Part shown: piece by piece, positions 16,208 to 24,814 of the stretch | Layout of the letters: every line of letters begins with the position of its first letter | How positions within the stretch are numbered: the first letter of the stretch is position 1 | Origin: CADEDH01 sp047971245 | GTDB taxonomy: Bacteria; Actinomycetota; Acidimicrobiia; Acidimicrobiales; SZUA-35 | Assembly (NCBI GenBank): GCA_047971245.1 | Contig: JBKDZN010000057.1 | Span: forward strand, 1 to 64,000 | Direction: 5' to 3' | Length of the DNA stretch: 64,000 nt | Made by a program: the position numbers and the translations under genes | The notes under the pieces: model-generated | Told to the model about the DNA's origin: nothing | Database searches by the model: none | Seen by the model: only the letters and a program-made list of their open reading frames with translations

Positions 16208-16230
16208 GTCGAGGAGTAGGTCGAGAAACG

Positions 16231-17025
16231 ATGTTCACCTGGGGTTCCAAATTCCTCTTCGGCCTGTCGGCCGGGTCGCTGGTCGGCGCCTGGCTCTACG
16301 GCCTGTTCAGCGGCGGTTCGCTGGTCGGTGTGATCAGCATCGGCTACAAGGGCGGTGTCGGTGATCTCACCGGGTACGCCATCCTGCTCACCATCGCCGC
16401 CGTCATGTTCCTGCTCGGTCTGCTCAACCTGATGATCCGGGACGGGTCGGCCGAGGTGGCCGCCGAGTCGGTCGGGGCCGACCACGCCCTCACCGTCAGC
16501 ACCCCCCGGGCATCGTCCTACTGGGGCCCGTTGGCCGCCTTCGGTCTCGCCGCGGTGGTGCTGGGGATCGCGGTGTCCACCGCCTTCCTGATCCTCGGCG
16601 CGGTGGTCCTGTTCGCGGTGGCCATCGAGTGGCTCATCCTCGACTGGTCGGATCGGGCCACCGGCGATCCCGACGTCAATGCCGCCATCCGCAGCCGTCT
16701 AGCCGGGCCCTTCGAGGTGCCGGTGCTGGCGCTGCTGGGGGCCGCCTTCCTGGTCCTGGCCCTGTCACGAGTGCTGCTGGCGCTGAGCAGCCCCACGGCC
16801 TCCACCATCTTTGCCGGGGTGGCGGCGGCCATCGTGTTCGCCTTGGCGATCGCCATCGCCAAGTCGAATGCCCCCCGTTCGATCATCAGCGGCGTCGTGG
16901 CCCTCGGGGCCATCGCCGTCCTGGCCGGTGGAGTCGTCGGCGCCGTCGTCGGCGAACGCCCCATCGGACATCACGAGACCGACTCGGCCGATCACGCCGA
17001 CGTCGAAGGAGGCGAAGGCGAGTGA
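16231..17025 (+). CDS. CtaF-like membrane protein with extended C-terminus
   Basis: A 264-residue membrane protein. The first half has two N-terminal helices, a soluble loop, then SSYWGPLAAFGLAAVVLG followed by a second hydrophobic stretch ending AIEWLILDW. This layout resembles the actinobacterial cytochrome c oxidase subunit IV (CtaF, about 130 residues). The second half adds three more helices and an acidic/His-rich tail not found in ordinary CtaF. Its stop overlaps ctaC by GTGA. The assignment rests on layout and neighbourhood. A direct repeat (GTAGGTCGAG twice) lies just upstream. Confidence 0.6.
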   Translation: MFTWGSKFLFGLSAGSLVGAWLYGLFSGGSLVGVISIGYKGGVGDLTGYAILLTIAAVMFLLGLLNLMIRDGSAEVAAESVGADHALTVSTPRASSYWGPLAAFGLAAVVLGIAVSTAFLILGAVVLFAVAIEWLILDWSDRATGDPDVNAAIRSRLAGPFEVPVLALLGAAFLVLALSRVLLALSSPTASTIFAGVAAAIVFALAIAIAKSNAPRSIISGVVALGAIAVLAGGVVGAVVGERPIGHHETDSADHADVEGGEGE

Positions 17026-18380
17026 CCGTCGACCGTGACGCTGCTGACCCCGGCGTGCAGGCCGGAGAGAGCCCCGACACGCCGGGACGTCGTGGCCGGG
17101 TAGGTGATGGTCTTGGCCGGGGACGACGCCGATCCCGCGGGATCGGCCTGGCCCTGCTGGCTTCGCTGACCGCCCTGGTGGTGGCCGGCTGTGCCGAGGA
17201 CAAGCCGCTCAACACCTTCGAGCCCCGCGGCCCCAAGGCCGAACAGATCGACTCACTGATGATGCCCATCTGGGGCATCATGGGTGTCGTCTTCGTGCTC
17301 GTCATCGGCGGCACGATCTGGCTGGCCCTGCGCAACCGGGTCAACCCGGACACCTACGACCCCGATGATCTCCCGGCCCAGACGCACGGCAACTTCCGGT
17401 TGGAGATCGCCTGGACGATCGCCCCGGCCCTGGTACTGGCCCTCATCTCCATCCCCGTGGTGGCCAACATCTGGTCCTTGGAGAAGAAGGGCGACGGCGT
17501 CGAGGTGATGGTCATCGGCCAGCAGTGGTGGTGGGAATACCGCTACGACGTGGACGGTGACGGCTTCTTCGTCGACGCCAACGGCGACGGTGTGGTCGAC
17601 GAGGCCGACCAGGAGCTGCCGCTGAACATCGCCCTCGACCGTGACGATGTCGTCACCGCCAACGAGCTGGTCATCCCGGCCGGCGAACAGGTCGATCTGG
17701 TCCTCACCTCCCGGGACGTCATCCACTCCTTCTGGATCCCCCGGCTGAACGGCAAGCGCGACACCGTTCCCGGTCGTTGGCACACCTGGGCGCTCCAGGC
17801 CGACGAGCCCGGCAAGTTCACCGGCTGGTGCACCGAGTTCTGCGGGATGTCCCACGCCCGGATGCGGATGTCGACCATCGCCCTGCCCCGGGCCGACTTC
17901 GACCAGTGGCTGGCCAATCAGGCCACCCCGGCCGAGGTTCCCACCGAGACCGAAGCTGCAGCCGGCTACGAACTGTTCCAGAATCAGTGCATGAGCTGCC
18001 ACGTGATCAACGACGGCAACCTCGACTACGGCGAGAACTTCGAGGCCGCCCTCACGGCCGGCGGGGCTCCCAACCTGACCCACTTCGCCACCCGCACGGT
18101 GTTTGCGGGCGCGACGCTGCCGGTGTACCTCGGCCCGGGCACCGACCCCAACGACGATGCGTTCAACGTCGAGAACTATCTCGATCTGTCCGCCCTCGCC
18201 GCTGACGCCGACAGCCCCGACGACTACCGGCTGAACCGGCCCCTGCTCAAGCAGTGGGTCAGTGACGCCTCCCAGCTGAAGGACATGTCGCCCGACGACG
18301 GGCGGGGCATGCTGCCGTTCCCTCAGCTGACCGACGAGCAACTCAACCAGATCGTCGCCTATCTGGCGACGCTCGATTAG
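17022..18380 (+). CDS. ctaC: Cytochrome c oxidase subunit II with fused cytochrome c
   Basis: A 452-residue lipoprotein (lipobox VAGC, Cys57) with two membrane helices, a CuA domain and a C-terminal cytochrome c. The CuA ligands are His235 (VIHSFW) and Cys270, Glu272, Cys274, His278 and Met281 in CTEFCGMSHARM. The aromatic QQWWWEYRY (167-175) is the electron entry region. Heme c binds at CMSCH (323-327), with a methionine ligand probably in the MLPF segment near the end. Residues about 176-197 are an insertion with Ca-binding-loop character (DVDGDG and DANGDGVVDEAD). GTG 17022 was chosen because AAGGAGG lies upstream and it overlaps the previous stop. Confidence 0.95.
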   Translation: MTVDRDAADPGVQAGESPDTPGRRGRVGDGLGRGRRRSRGIGLALLASLTALVVAGCAEDKPLNTFEPRGPKAEQIDSLMMPIWGIMGVVFVLVIGGTIWLALRNRVNPDTYDPDDLPAQTHGNFRLEIAWTIAPALVLALISIPVVANIWSLEKKGDGVEVMVIGQQWWWEYRYDVDGDGFFVDANGDGVVDEADQELPLNIALDRDDVVTANELVIPAGEQVDLVLTSRDVIHSFWIPRLNGKRDTVPGRWHTWALQADEPGKFTGWCTEFCGMSHARMRMSTIALPRADFDQWLANQATPAEVPTETEAAAGYELFQNQCMSCHVINDGNLDYGENFEAALTAGGAPNLTHFATRTVFAGATLPVYLGPGTDPNDDAFNVENYLDLSALAADADSPDDYRLNRPLLKQWVSDASQLKDMSPDDGRGMLPFPQLTDEQLNQIVAYLATLD

Positions 18381-18393
18381 GAGCCGGATTCCC

Positions 18394-20388
18394 ATGGCGA
18401 TCACAGAAAAACCTCTGGCGCTACCGACCGGCGCTCCCCGCAAGGAGCTCGACGAGAAACCTCTGGGCAGCCTCACCAGGCCCCGGCACGCCAAGGGTCT
18501 GGTTGATTGGCTGACCACGGTCGATCACAAGAAGATCGGGATCATGTACGGCGCGGCCGCCATGTTCTTCCTGGTCATCGGCGGTGTCGCCGCCCTGCTG
18601 ATCCGGATCCAGCTGGCGGTGCCCAACAACACCTTCCTGTCGGGTGAGGCCTACAACCGGGTCTACACCATGCACGGCACGATCATGATCTTCCTGGTCG
18701 TGATGCCCATCGGGTCCGCGTTCGCCAACTATCTGTTGCCGATCCATGTGGGAGCCAGAGACGTGGCCTTCCCCCGGATCAACGCCTTCAGTTTCTGGGT
18801 GTACTTCTTCGGGGGGCTGATGCTGAACACCAGCTGGTTCCTCGGGGGCGGCCCCGACGGTGGCTGGTTCAACTATGCCCCCAACAACGGGGTCGCCTTC
18901 TCGCCAAGCCACGGCATCGACTTCTGGAACATCGGCCTGCTGATCGTCGGTTTCGGCTCCCTCACCGGGGCCATCAACCTGATCACCACGGTGCTCAACA
19001 TGCGAGCGCCCGGTATGAGCCTGATGAAGATGCCGGTGTACGTGTGGATGACCCTCGTCACCCAGTTCCTGCTGCTGTTCGCCATCCCGGTGCTCACCGT
19101 CGCCCAGCTGCTGCTGATGTTCGACCGTCTCTTCGGCGGCAACTTCTTCAATGTCGCTCAGGGGGCAGATCCGCTGCTCTGGCAGCACCTGTTCTGGATC
19201 TTCGGTCACCCCGAGGTGTACCTGATGATCCTGCCGGCGTTCGGCATCGTCTCGGAGGTCATCCCCACCTTCGCCCGCAAGCCGATCTTCGGCTACCCGT
19301 TCATGGTCTTCTCCGGTGTGGCGATCGGCTTCATGGGCTTCGGTGTGTGGGCGCACCACATGTTCGTGTCGGGGATGGGTCCGGCGTCGGTGACCGCGTT
19401 CAGCCTTGCCACCATGTTCATCGCCGAGCCCACCGGTGTGAAGATCCTCAACTGGATGGCCACCCTGTGGGGCGGCACGCTGATTCTCAACACGGCCATG
19501 GTGTTCGCCATCGGTCTGGTCACCCAGTTCACCGTCGGCGGGTTGTCGGGCGTGTCGCACGCCGTGGCCCCGTCCGACACCCAGCAGACCGACACCTACT
19601 ACATCGTGGCCCACTTCCACTATGTGCTGTTCGGCGGCGCCCTGTTCGGCTTCATGGCCGGCTTCTACTACTGGTGGCCGAAGGTCTTCGGCTACAAGCT
19701 CAACGAGCGGATGGGTAAGTGGAACTTCTGGCTGATGGTCATCGGCTTCAACCTGACCTTCGGCCCGATGCACATCCTCGGCCTCCAGGGCATGCCCCGA
19801 CGGATGCAGACCTACGACGCCTCGATGGGCTTCAACCTGTGGAACATGGTGGCCACCATCGGGTCGTTCATCCTCGGTGTCGGCACCCTGCTGCTGCTGG
19901 TCAACGCCTTCTTCTCCTTCCGCCGCTGGTCGGCGGCCGGTCGGCCCAATGTCGGCCCGGATCCGTGGGACGGGCGGACCCTGGAGTGGTCGATCCAGTC
20001 GCCGACCCCGGAGCACAACTTCGACTACGACCCCCAGGTCGAACACGTCGACGACTTCTGGCACCGCAAGTACATCGAGGACGACGACCACACGATCCGT
20101 CGGGTGGCCACCGGCGAGGAACTCGCCCAGCCGGGCAACGGCGAAGGTGTGCACCTGCCGGCGCCGTCCTACTGGCCGATCGTGCTGGCCGGCGGCCTGC
20201 CCATCGTGGGCTACGGGTTGATCTTCAACCTGTGGCTCACCGTTCCCGGCGGGCTCATCGTCCTGCTGGCCCTGTTCGGCTGGGCGCTGGAACCGGCCGA
20301 CGACCTCGACCATCCCGGTCACGACGATCACCACGACGGCGACCCGTCGCCGGGTGATGACCACGATCCCGAATTGGAGACTGTCTGA
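18394..20388 (+). CDS. ctaD: Cytochrome c oxidase subunit I (aa3 type)
   Basis: A 664-residue catalytic subunit that reduces O2 to water and pumps protons. All ligands are present: His94 (YTMHGT) and His409 for heme a, His407 for heme a3, and His272, His321 and His322 for CuB. Tyr276 in GHPEVY is the His-Tyr crosslink residue. The C-terminal extension of about 150 residues ends in a His/Asp-rich tail that may bind metals. AGGAG precedes the ATG, 13 bp after ctaC. Its stop overlaps the ctaE ATG by one base. Confidence 0.97.
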   Translation: MAITEKPLALPTGAPRKELDEKPLGSLTRPRHAKGLVDWLTTVDHKKIGIMYGAAAMFFLVIGGVAALLIRIQLAVPNNTFLSGEAYNRVYTMHGTIMIFLVVMPIGSAFANYLLPIHVGARDVAFPRINAFSFWVYFFGGLMLNTSWFLGGGPDGGWFNYAPNNGVAFSPSHGIDFWNIGLLIVGFGSLTGAINLITTVLNMRAPGMSLMKMPVYVWMTLVTQFLLLFAIPVLTVAQLLLMFDRLFGGNFFNVAQGADPLLWQHLFWIFGHPEVYLMILPAFGIVSEVIPTFARKPIFGYPFMVFSGVAIGFMGFGVWAHHMFVSGMGPASVTAFSLATMFIAEPTGVKILNWMATLWGGTLILNTAMVFAIGLVTQFTVGGLSGVSHAVAPSDTQQTDTYYIVAHFHYVLFGGALFGFMAGFYYWWPKVFGYKLNERMGKWNFWLMVIGFNLTFGPMHILGLQGMPRRMQTYDASMGFNLWNMVATIGSFILGVGTLLLLVNAFFSFRRWSAAGRPNVGPDPWDGRTLEWSIQSPTPEHNFDYDPQVEHVDDFWHRKYIEDDDHTIRRVATGEELAQPGNGEGVHLPAPSYWPIVLAGGLPIVGYGLIFNLWLTVPGGLIVLLALFGWALEPADDLDHPGHDDHHDGDPSPGDDHDPELETV

Positions 20389-21077
20389 TGACCGTCGCCG
20401 CTGATCCCGTCGCCGAACACGCCGGCGCCGAGGAACACGAGGCCCACCGCACCAGTCTCGGCCTGTCCAACATGAAGTTGGCGATGTGGCTGTTCCTGGG
20501 CTCGGAGTGCCTCCTGTTCGGGGCGCTCATCTCCACCTACCTGCTGTCCCGGGCCAATTTCGTGACCGAGCTGTTGGCGGGCAACCCGACGGTCATCGCC
20601 ACCCTGCCCGAGGCACTGGTCCAGGAGTTCGTGGCCGAAGGGTCGGTCCAACCGATCTTCGACATCCCGTTCACCTCGGTCAGCTCGTTCATCCTGCTGA
20701 TGAGTTCACTGACCATGGTGCTGGCCCACAGCGCCACCGTGGACGGCAACACCCGGAACGCAAAGGTGTGGTTGGCTGCCACCGCCCTGCTCGGCTCGAC
20801 GTTCATCGCCGGGCAGGTCTACGAGTTCACGGTGTTCTACCGGGAAGGCCTGACCTACACCGGCAACCTGTTCGGTACCGCGTTCTTCACCCTCACCGGA
20901 TTCCACGGTGTGCACGTCACCGGCGGCATCCTGATGCTGTTGTCGCTGCTCGTCATGGCCATCCGAGGCCGCCTCGGTCCCGACCGGGCCGAGACGGTCG
21001 AGATCGTCGGGCTGTACTGGCACTTCGTCGATATCGTCTGGGTGCTCATCTTCACCATCGTCTACCTGATCCCGTGA
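20388..21077 (+). CDS. ctaE: Cytochrome c oxidase subunit III
   Basis: A 229-residue, five-helix subunit that stabilises subunit I and proton uptake. It has the typical MWLFLGSECLLFGALI start after a hydrophilic N-terminus. GQVYEF carries the conserved Glu, FHGVHVTGG the His pair, and YWHFVDIVWVLIF closes the domain. Length matches the actinobacterial five-helix form. It follows ctaD with a one-base overlap. Confidence 0.95.
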   Translation: MTVAADPVAEHAGAEEHEAHRTSLGLSNMKLAMWLFLGSECLLFGALISTYLLSRANFVTELLAGNPTVIATLPEALVQEFVAEGSVQPIFDIPFTSVSSFILLMSSLTMVLAHSATVDGNTRNAKVWLAATALLGSTFIAGQVYEFTVFYREGLTYTGNLFGTAFFTLTGFHGVHVTGGILMLLSLLVMAIRGRLGPDRAETVEIVGLYWHFVDIVWVLIFTIVYLIP

Positions 21078-21087
21078 GGTCCCTGTC

Positions 21088-21432
21088 ATGACCGACGCCA
21101 GCACCGAGGTCCTCCACGACGCCGACGCTCACGGCGAGGATCACAGCCACCCCACCGAGATCCAGTACTGGATGGTGTTCGTCTCCCTGGTCATCCTCAC
21201 CGCCGTCGAGGTGGCGTGGTCCTACCTGGGGCTTGAAGGACCGGCCCTGGTGATCCCGCTGGTGATCATGATGGTGGTCAAGTTCATCCTCGTGGCCGGG
21301 GCGTTCATGCACCTCTACTTCGACATGAAGATCATCAACGGTCGCTTTTTCACCTGGGCGTTCCTCGGGGCATTGGTTCTGGCCCTCGCGGTCTACATCG
21401 GTGTGGCGGCCACGTTCGAGTTCCAGGTGTAA
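21088..21432 (+). CDS. Cytochrome c oxidase subunit IV, prokaryotic type
   Basis: A 114-residue protein with a His/Asp-rich N-terminus and three membrane helices. KFILVAGAFMHLYFDMK is characteristic of the small subunit IV/CyoD-like family (COX4_pro). It is distinct from the CtaF-like protein at 16231-17025, so the operon encodes two unrelated small subunits. It lies 10 bp after ctaE and 5 bp before ctaG. Confidence 0.88.
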   Translation: MTDASTEVLHDADAHGEDHSHPTEIQYWMVFVSLVILTAVEVAWSYLGLEGPALVIPLVIMMVVKFILVAGAFMHLYFDMKIINGRFFTWAFLGALVLALAVYIGVAATFEFQV

Positions 21433-21437
21433 CGATC

Positions 21438-22406
21438 ATGCTCATCGCCCTCGCCACCGCAGAGTCGACCGCCGATTCGGTGAGCCTGGGCGACATCGGG
21501 TGGAACGCCCACCCCGAGGTGTGGACCCTGATCATCGGGATCATCGCCCTGGGCTGGTGGGTATTCCGGGTGCTCCAACCCAAGGCGGTGGCCGCCGGAT
21601 ACCCACCGATCAGCCGGCGCCAGGTCGCCTGGTTCGTGGCGGCCACAGTCAGCATGTGGGTGGCCTCCGACTGGCCGGTCCACGACGTGGCCGAGCAGTA
21701 CCTGTACTTCGTCCACATGTTCCAGCACATGTTCATCTCGATGCTGGTACCGGCCATGTTCCTGCTGTCGATGCCGATGTGGCTGTTCGACCTCGTCATC
21801 CCCGAGGGAACCACGGCCCGGCGGGTGTTGCGCTACGCCTCCCGCCCGCTGGTGGCCGGGATCGTGTTCAACGTGTTGACCATGGTCCTGCACTGGAGCC
21901 TGCTGGTCACCCTGTCAGCCGAGAACGGCGCCCTGCACTACGGCCTGCATCTGATGATCTTCATCTCCGGCCTGCTGATGTGGATGCCGGTGGTCGGCCC
22001 GGTGCGGGAATGGCGGCTCCAGCCCCTGGCCCAGTGCTTCTACCTGTTCGGGATGTCCATCGTGCCCACGGTGCCCGGTGGCTGGCTCGTGTTCGCCGAA
22101 GACGTGGTGTACCGCTCCTACGACGTACCCCAACGGCTGTGGGGGGTCGACGTGCTCGCCGACCAGCAGATGGCCGGCGTGGTCATGAAGATCGTGGGTG
22201 GCTTCGTCCTGTGGGCCATCATCGTGATTATCTTCGGCCGATGGGCGTCGACCGAGGTGGGCAAGGACCTCGACGCGGTGCGATCCCGGGATCGGGCCCG
22301 GACCGATCGGGAGCTCACCGCCCTGGCCGAGGACGAGCCGTTGACGGTGAACGACATCTCGGCCCGGTTCGCCGAATCGGATGCACCCGAGGAGCGGGTG
22401 CCCTGA
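21438..22406 (+). CDS. ctaG: Cytochrome c oxidase assembly protein, CtaG/caa3 type
   Basis: A 322-residue membrane protein of the caa3_CtaG family, linked to copper delivery and oxidase assembly. Conserved motifs include SDWPVHDVAEQYLYFVHM and FQHMFISMLVPAMFLL (near residues 75-115) and the HWSLLVTLSAENGALHYGLH segment, all with conserved His. About seven helices precede a charged cytosolic tail. It closes the oxidase operon. Confidence 0.9.
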   Translation: MLIALATAESTADSVSLGDIGWNAHPEVWTLIIGIIALGWWVFRVLQPKAVAAGYPPISRRQVAWFVAATVSMWVASDWPVHDVAEQYLYFVHMFQHMFISMLVPAMFLLSMPMWLFDLVIPEGTTARRVLRYASRPLVAGIVFNVLTMVLHWSLLVTLSAENGALHYGLHLMIFISGLLMWMPVVGPVREWRLQPLAQCFYLFGMSIVPTVPGGWLVFAEDVVYRSYDVPQRLWGVDVLADQQMAGVVMKIVGGFVLWAIIVIIFGRWASTEVGKDLDAVRSRDRARTDRELTALAEDEPLTVNDISARFAESDAPEERVP

Positions 22407-22460
22407 CCGCACCGGATCGCAGCGCCCGACCCTGACACCCGGACCCGACGGGGTGAACCC

Positions 22461-23087
22461 ATGACCGATCTGGCCGCGATGCGCCAGGAATACGAGACGG
22501 CGGGCCTCGACCAGGTCGACGACGACCCGGTGACCCAGTTCGAACACTGGTTGGACGACGCCGTCCGAGCCGAACTGCCCGAGCCCAACGCCATGGTGCT
22601 GTCCACCGTGGATGAGGCCGGCCAGCCGTGGAGCCGGTACGTCCTCCTCAAGGGCGTCGGGCCGGATGGGTTCGACTTCTACAGCAACGAGCGGAGCAAC
22701 AAGGGCCGGCACCTGGCCGGCAATCCCCACGCCGCCGCCACGGTGGGCTGGCTCGGGCTGCACCGCCAGGTCAACCTGGCCGGTCCCGTGGTCCGGGTGC
22801 CCGCCGACGCCGCCGACGCCTACTGGGCGTCACGACCCCGGGGGGCGCGGGTGGCCGCCACCGCCTCGAACCAGAGCCACCCGCTGACCGATCGGGCCGA
22901 ACTGATGGCCATCGTGACCGAGATCGACGCGGCCGGTGACGACCTGCCCCGCCCCGGCCACTGGGGCGGCTGGCGGATCGTTCCCCACACCATCGAGTTC
23001 TGGCAGGGCCGCCCCAACCGGCTGCACGACCGGCTGCGGTACACCCGGACCGACGACCGGTGGGTGATCCGCCGCCTCGCCCCCTGA
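22461..23087 (+). CDS. pdxH: Pyridoxine/pyridoxamine 5'-phosphate oxidase
   Basis: A 208-residue FMN enzyme that oxidises PNP or PMP to pyridoxal 5'-phosphate. It has the typical N-terminal MRQEYETAGL, the FMN-binding RYVLLKGV and FYSNERSNKGRHL segments, and GGWRIVPHTIEFWQGRPNRLHDR near the C-terminus. Full family length. It is separated from ctaG by 54 bp and converges on the next gene with a 7-bp gap. Confidence 0.95.
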   Translation: MTDLAAMRQEYETAGLDQVDDDPVTQFEHWLDDAVRAELPEPNAMVLSTVDEAGQPWSRYVLLKGVGPDGFDFYSNERSNKGRHLAGNPHAAATVGWLGLHRQVNLAGPVVRVPADAADAYWASRPRGARVAATASNQSHPLTDRAELMAIVTEIDAAGDDLPRPGHWGGWRIVPHTIEFWQGRPNRLHDRLRYTRTDDRWVIRRLAP

Positions 23088-23094
23088 GCGGGTA

Positions 23095-24036
23095 TCAGTT
23101 GAGTGCGGCCGCGGCCGGGATCAGCGCCGCGCCCGCCTCCAGGACCTGATCCAGATCGGTCAGGTCGAGCACCTGGAGGTAGGCCCGGGTGCAGCCCAGT
23201 TCGGCGTAGGCGGCCAGTTTCGCCACCACCTCGTCCACCGTGCCCGCCGCCCCGTTGGCGCGCAGCTCGGCCGGCTCCCGCCCGATGGCGGCCGCCCGCC
23301 GGTTCATCGTCGCCTCGTCGGCCCCCAGGCAGAGCACCAGGGCCACGGAGTAGACCAGGTCGTCCGGGGCCCGGCCCGCGTCGGTGCAGGCCTGTCGGAT
23401 CCGGGCCATGGCGGCCGCGGTGTCGTCCACATCGGCGAACGGCAGGTTGTACTCCGCGGCGAAGCGGGCGACGAGGGCGGGTGTCCGGTTCGGCCCGCGG
23501 CCCCCGATGATGATCGGCGGACCCGGCCGCTGGGTCGGCTTGGGCAGGGCGGGCGACTGGTGGAACCGGTGGAAGCGGCCCTCATGGGTGAAGGTCTCGC
23601 CGTCCGGGGTGGCCCACAGGCCAGTCATCTGCTCCAGGTACTCCTCCATCAGATCGAAGCGGGTACCGAGCGGCGGGAACTCGAGGCCGTACCGATCGTG
23701 CTCCTCGCCGTACCAGCCGGTCCCGAAACCGAAGTCGACCCGCCCCCCGCTCATGGCGTCGACCTGGGCCACCATGATGGCCAGCGGGCCCGGACGGTCG
23801 AAGGTGGCCGGACTGACCAGGGTGCCCAACCGGATGGTCGAGGTGTCACGGGCCAGACCGGCCAGGGTCACCCAGGCGTGCGTCGGTCCGGGCAGGCCGC
23901 TCACCTCGCCCATCTTGAGGTAGTGGTCCGACCGGAAGAAGCCGTCGAATCCGGCGGTCTCGGCCGTGGACGCCACCGCCAGGAGCTGTTCGTAGGAGGC
24001 GCCCTGCTGGGGTTCGGTGAAGATACGGAGCTGCAT
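23095..24036 (-). CDS. LLM class F420-dependent oxidoreductase
   Basis: A 313-residue luciferase-fold TIM-barrel protein. AETAGFDGFFRSDHYLKMG (about 26-44) and RIRLGTLV-like strands are typical of F420-dependent family members, as are GGRVDFGFGTGWYGEEH and PPIIIGGRG. The substrate is not predictable; the F420 choice over FMN is family-level inference. Start ATG 24036 is preceded by TAGTCT 8 nt upstream, so the mRNA may be leaderless. Confidence 0.85.
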   Translation of the reverse strand: MQLRIFTEPQQGASYEQLLAVASTAETAGFDGFFRSDHYLKMGEVSGLPGPTHAWVTLAGLARDTSTIRLGTLVSPATFDRPGPLAIMVAQVDAMSGGRVDFGFGTGWYGEEHDRYGLEFPPLGTRFDLMEEYLEQMTGLWATPDGETFTHEGRFHRFHQSPALPKPTQRPGPPIIIGGRGPNRTPALVARFAAEYNLPFADVDDTAAAMARIRQACTDAGRAPDDLVYSVALVLCLGADEATMNRRAAAIGREPAELRANGAAGTVDEVVAKLAAYAELGCTRAYLQVLDLTDLDQVLEAGAALIPAAAALN

Positions 24037-24044
24037 GACGGCCG

Positions 24045-24050
24045 AGACTA
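24045..24050 (-). promoter_or_regulatory. -10 box of leaderless LLM oxidoreductase gene
   Basis: Minus-strand TAGTCT ends 8 nt before ATG 24036; no ribosome site is seen. Confidence 0.5.
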
Positions 24051-24087
24051 GACCCGCGGCGGGTTCGTGGGGTCTTCGGCCGAGGCC

Positions 24088-24732
24088 TCATCGCGGGTTG
24101 GTCGGCCAGGTGGCCGCCGCGGCGGCCAGGCCGTCGATCACCGCCAGCAGATGGGGGAAGTGGGCGGGCGGGAACGGGCCGCCCGGCCAGTACCGGGCCA
24201 GGGGCGTCAGGCCACGGACCCGGGGCGGCAGTTCCACCTGGACGCCGCCACCCGAGGTGAGGTTGCAGGGGTTGGCCGGATGGACACCCCGCAACCGTCG
24301 AGGGATCCGGTCGAGCTCGTCGACCACCCGGTAGTACGGGAGCGCGTCACGGAGATGGGCGGCCACGTGGGCGGCCATCGGCCGGTTCCCACCACCGCAC
24401 AACAGGGAGGTGAAGTGACCGTGGCGGCCGTAGCCATGGACCGCGATCACATGATCGCAGTGGGCGAGGAAGGCGGCGAAGCGGGGCGCCCGCCCGGGAT
24501 CGATACCAGCCGAGGGAATGTGGTGGCGCATACCGTCGGGCTGGGCGACGGTGTAGCACGACGCCCCGGCCCGCCGGGCCGCCTCGGCGGCGATGATCTC
24601 CGTGGCCCGCTCCAGGTTGCCGCCGTGGAAGGCGCAGATGCCCACCCGTCCCCGGAGCTCGACCGTTTCCACCACGCCCGGTCGGGCCAGCAGCTCGTCG
24701 AACCCGAGCGGTGTCCGGTCCACGTCGGTCAT
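24088..24732 (-). CDS. Poly-gamma-glutamate hydrolase family protein
   Basis: A 214-residue protein of the poly-gamma-glutamate hydrolase family (phage PghP-like, related to zinc carboxypeptidases). AFHGGNLERATE carries a putative Zn ligand His, VHGYGRHGHF a further His pair, and NPCNLTSGGGVQVELPP the substrate-binding region. No signal peptide is visible. The ATG at 24732 gives a compact N-terminus; an extension to 24759 is possible. Activity on poly-gamma-glutamate is inferred from family only. Confidence 0.8.
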   Translation of the reverse strand: MTDVDRTPLGFDELLARPGVVETVELRGRVGICAFHGGNLERATEIIAAEAARRAGASCYTVAQPDGMRHHIPSAGIDPGRAPRFAAFLAHCDHVIAVHGYGRHGHFTSLLCGGGNRPMAAHVAAHLRDALPYYRVVDELDRIPRRLRGVHPANPCNLTSGGGVQVELPPRVRGLTPLARYWPGGPFPPAHFPHLLAVIDGLAAAAATWPTNPR

Positions 24733-24814
24733 CCGATTCAGGGTGGCAGCCGGGCCCACACCGGCCCAAGTCGGGGCGTCGACGGGTGGCGGCGCGAGAT
24801 CGGGCCGGCGTCGG

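Noticed and set aside
18421..20364. 647-codon minus-strand open frame
   Set aside because: Mirror of ctaD, whose plus-strand protein has every catalytic residue; the antisense product has no recognisable domain.
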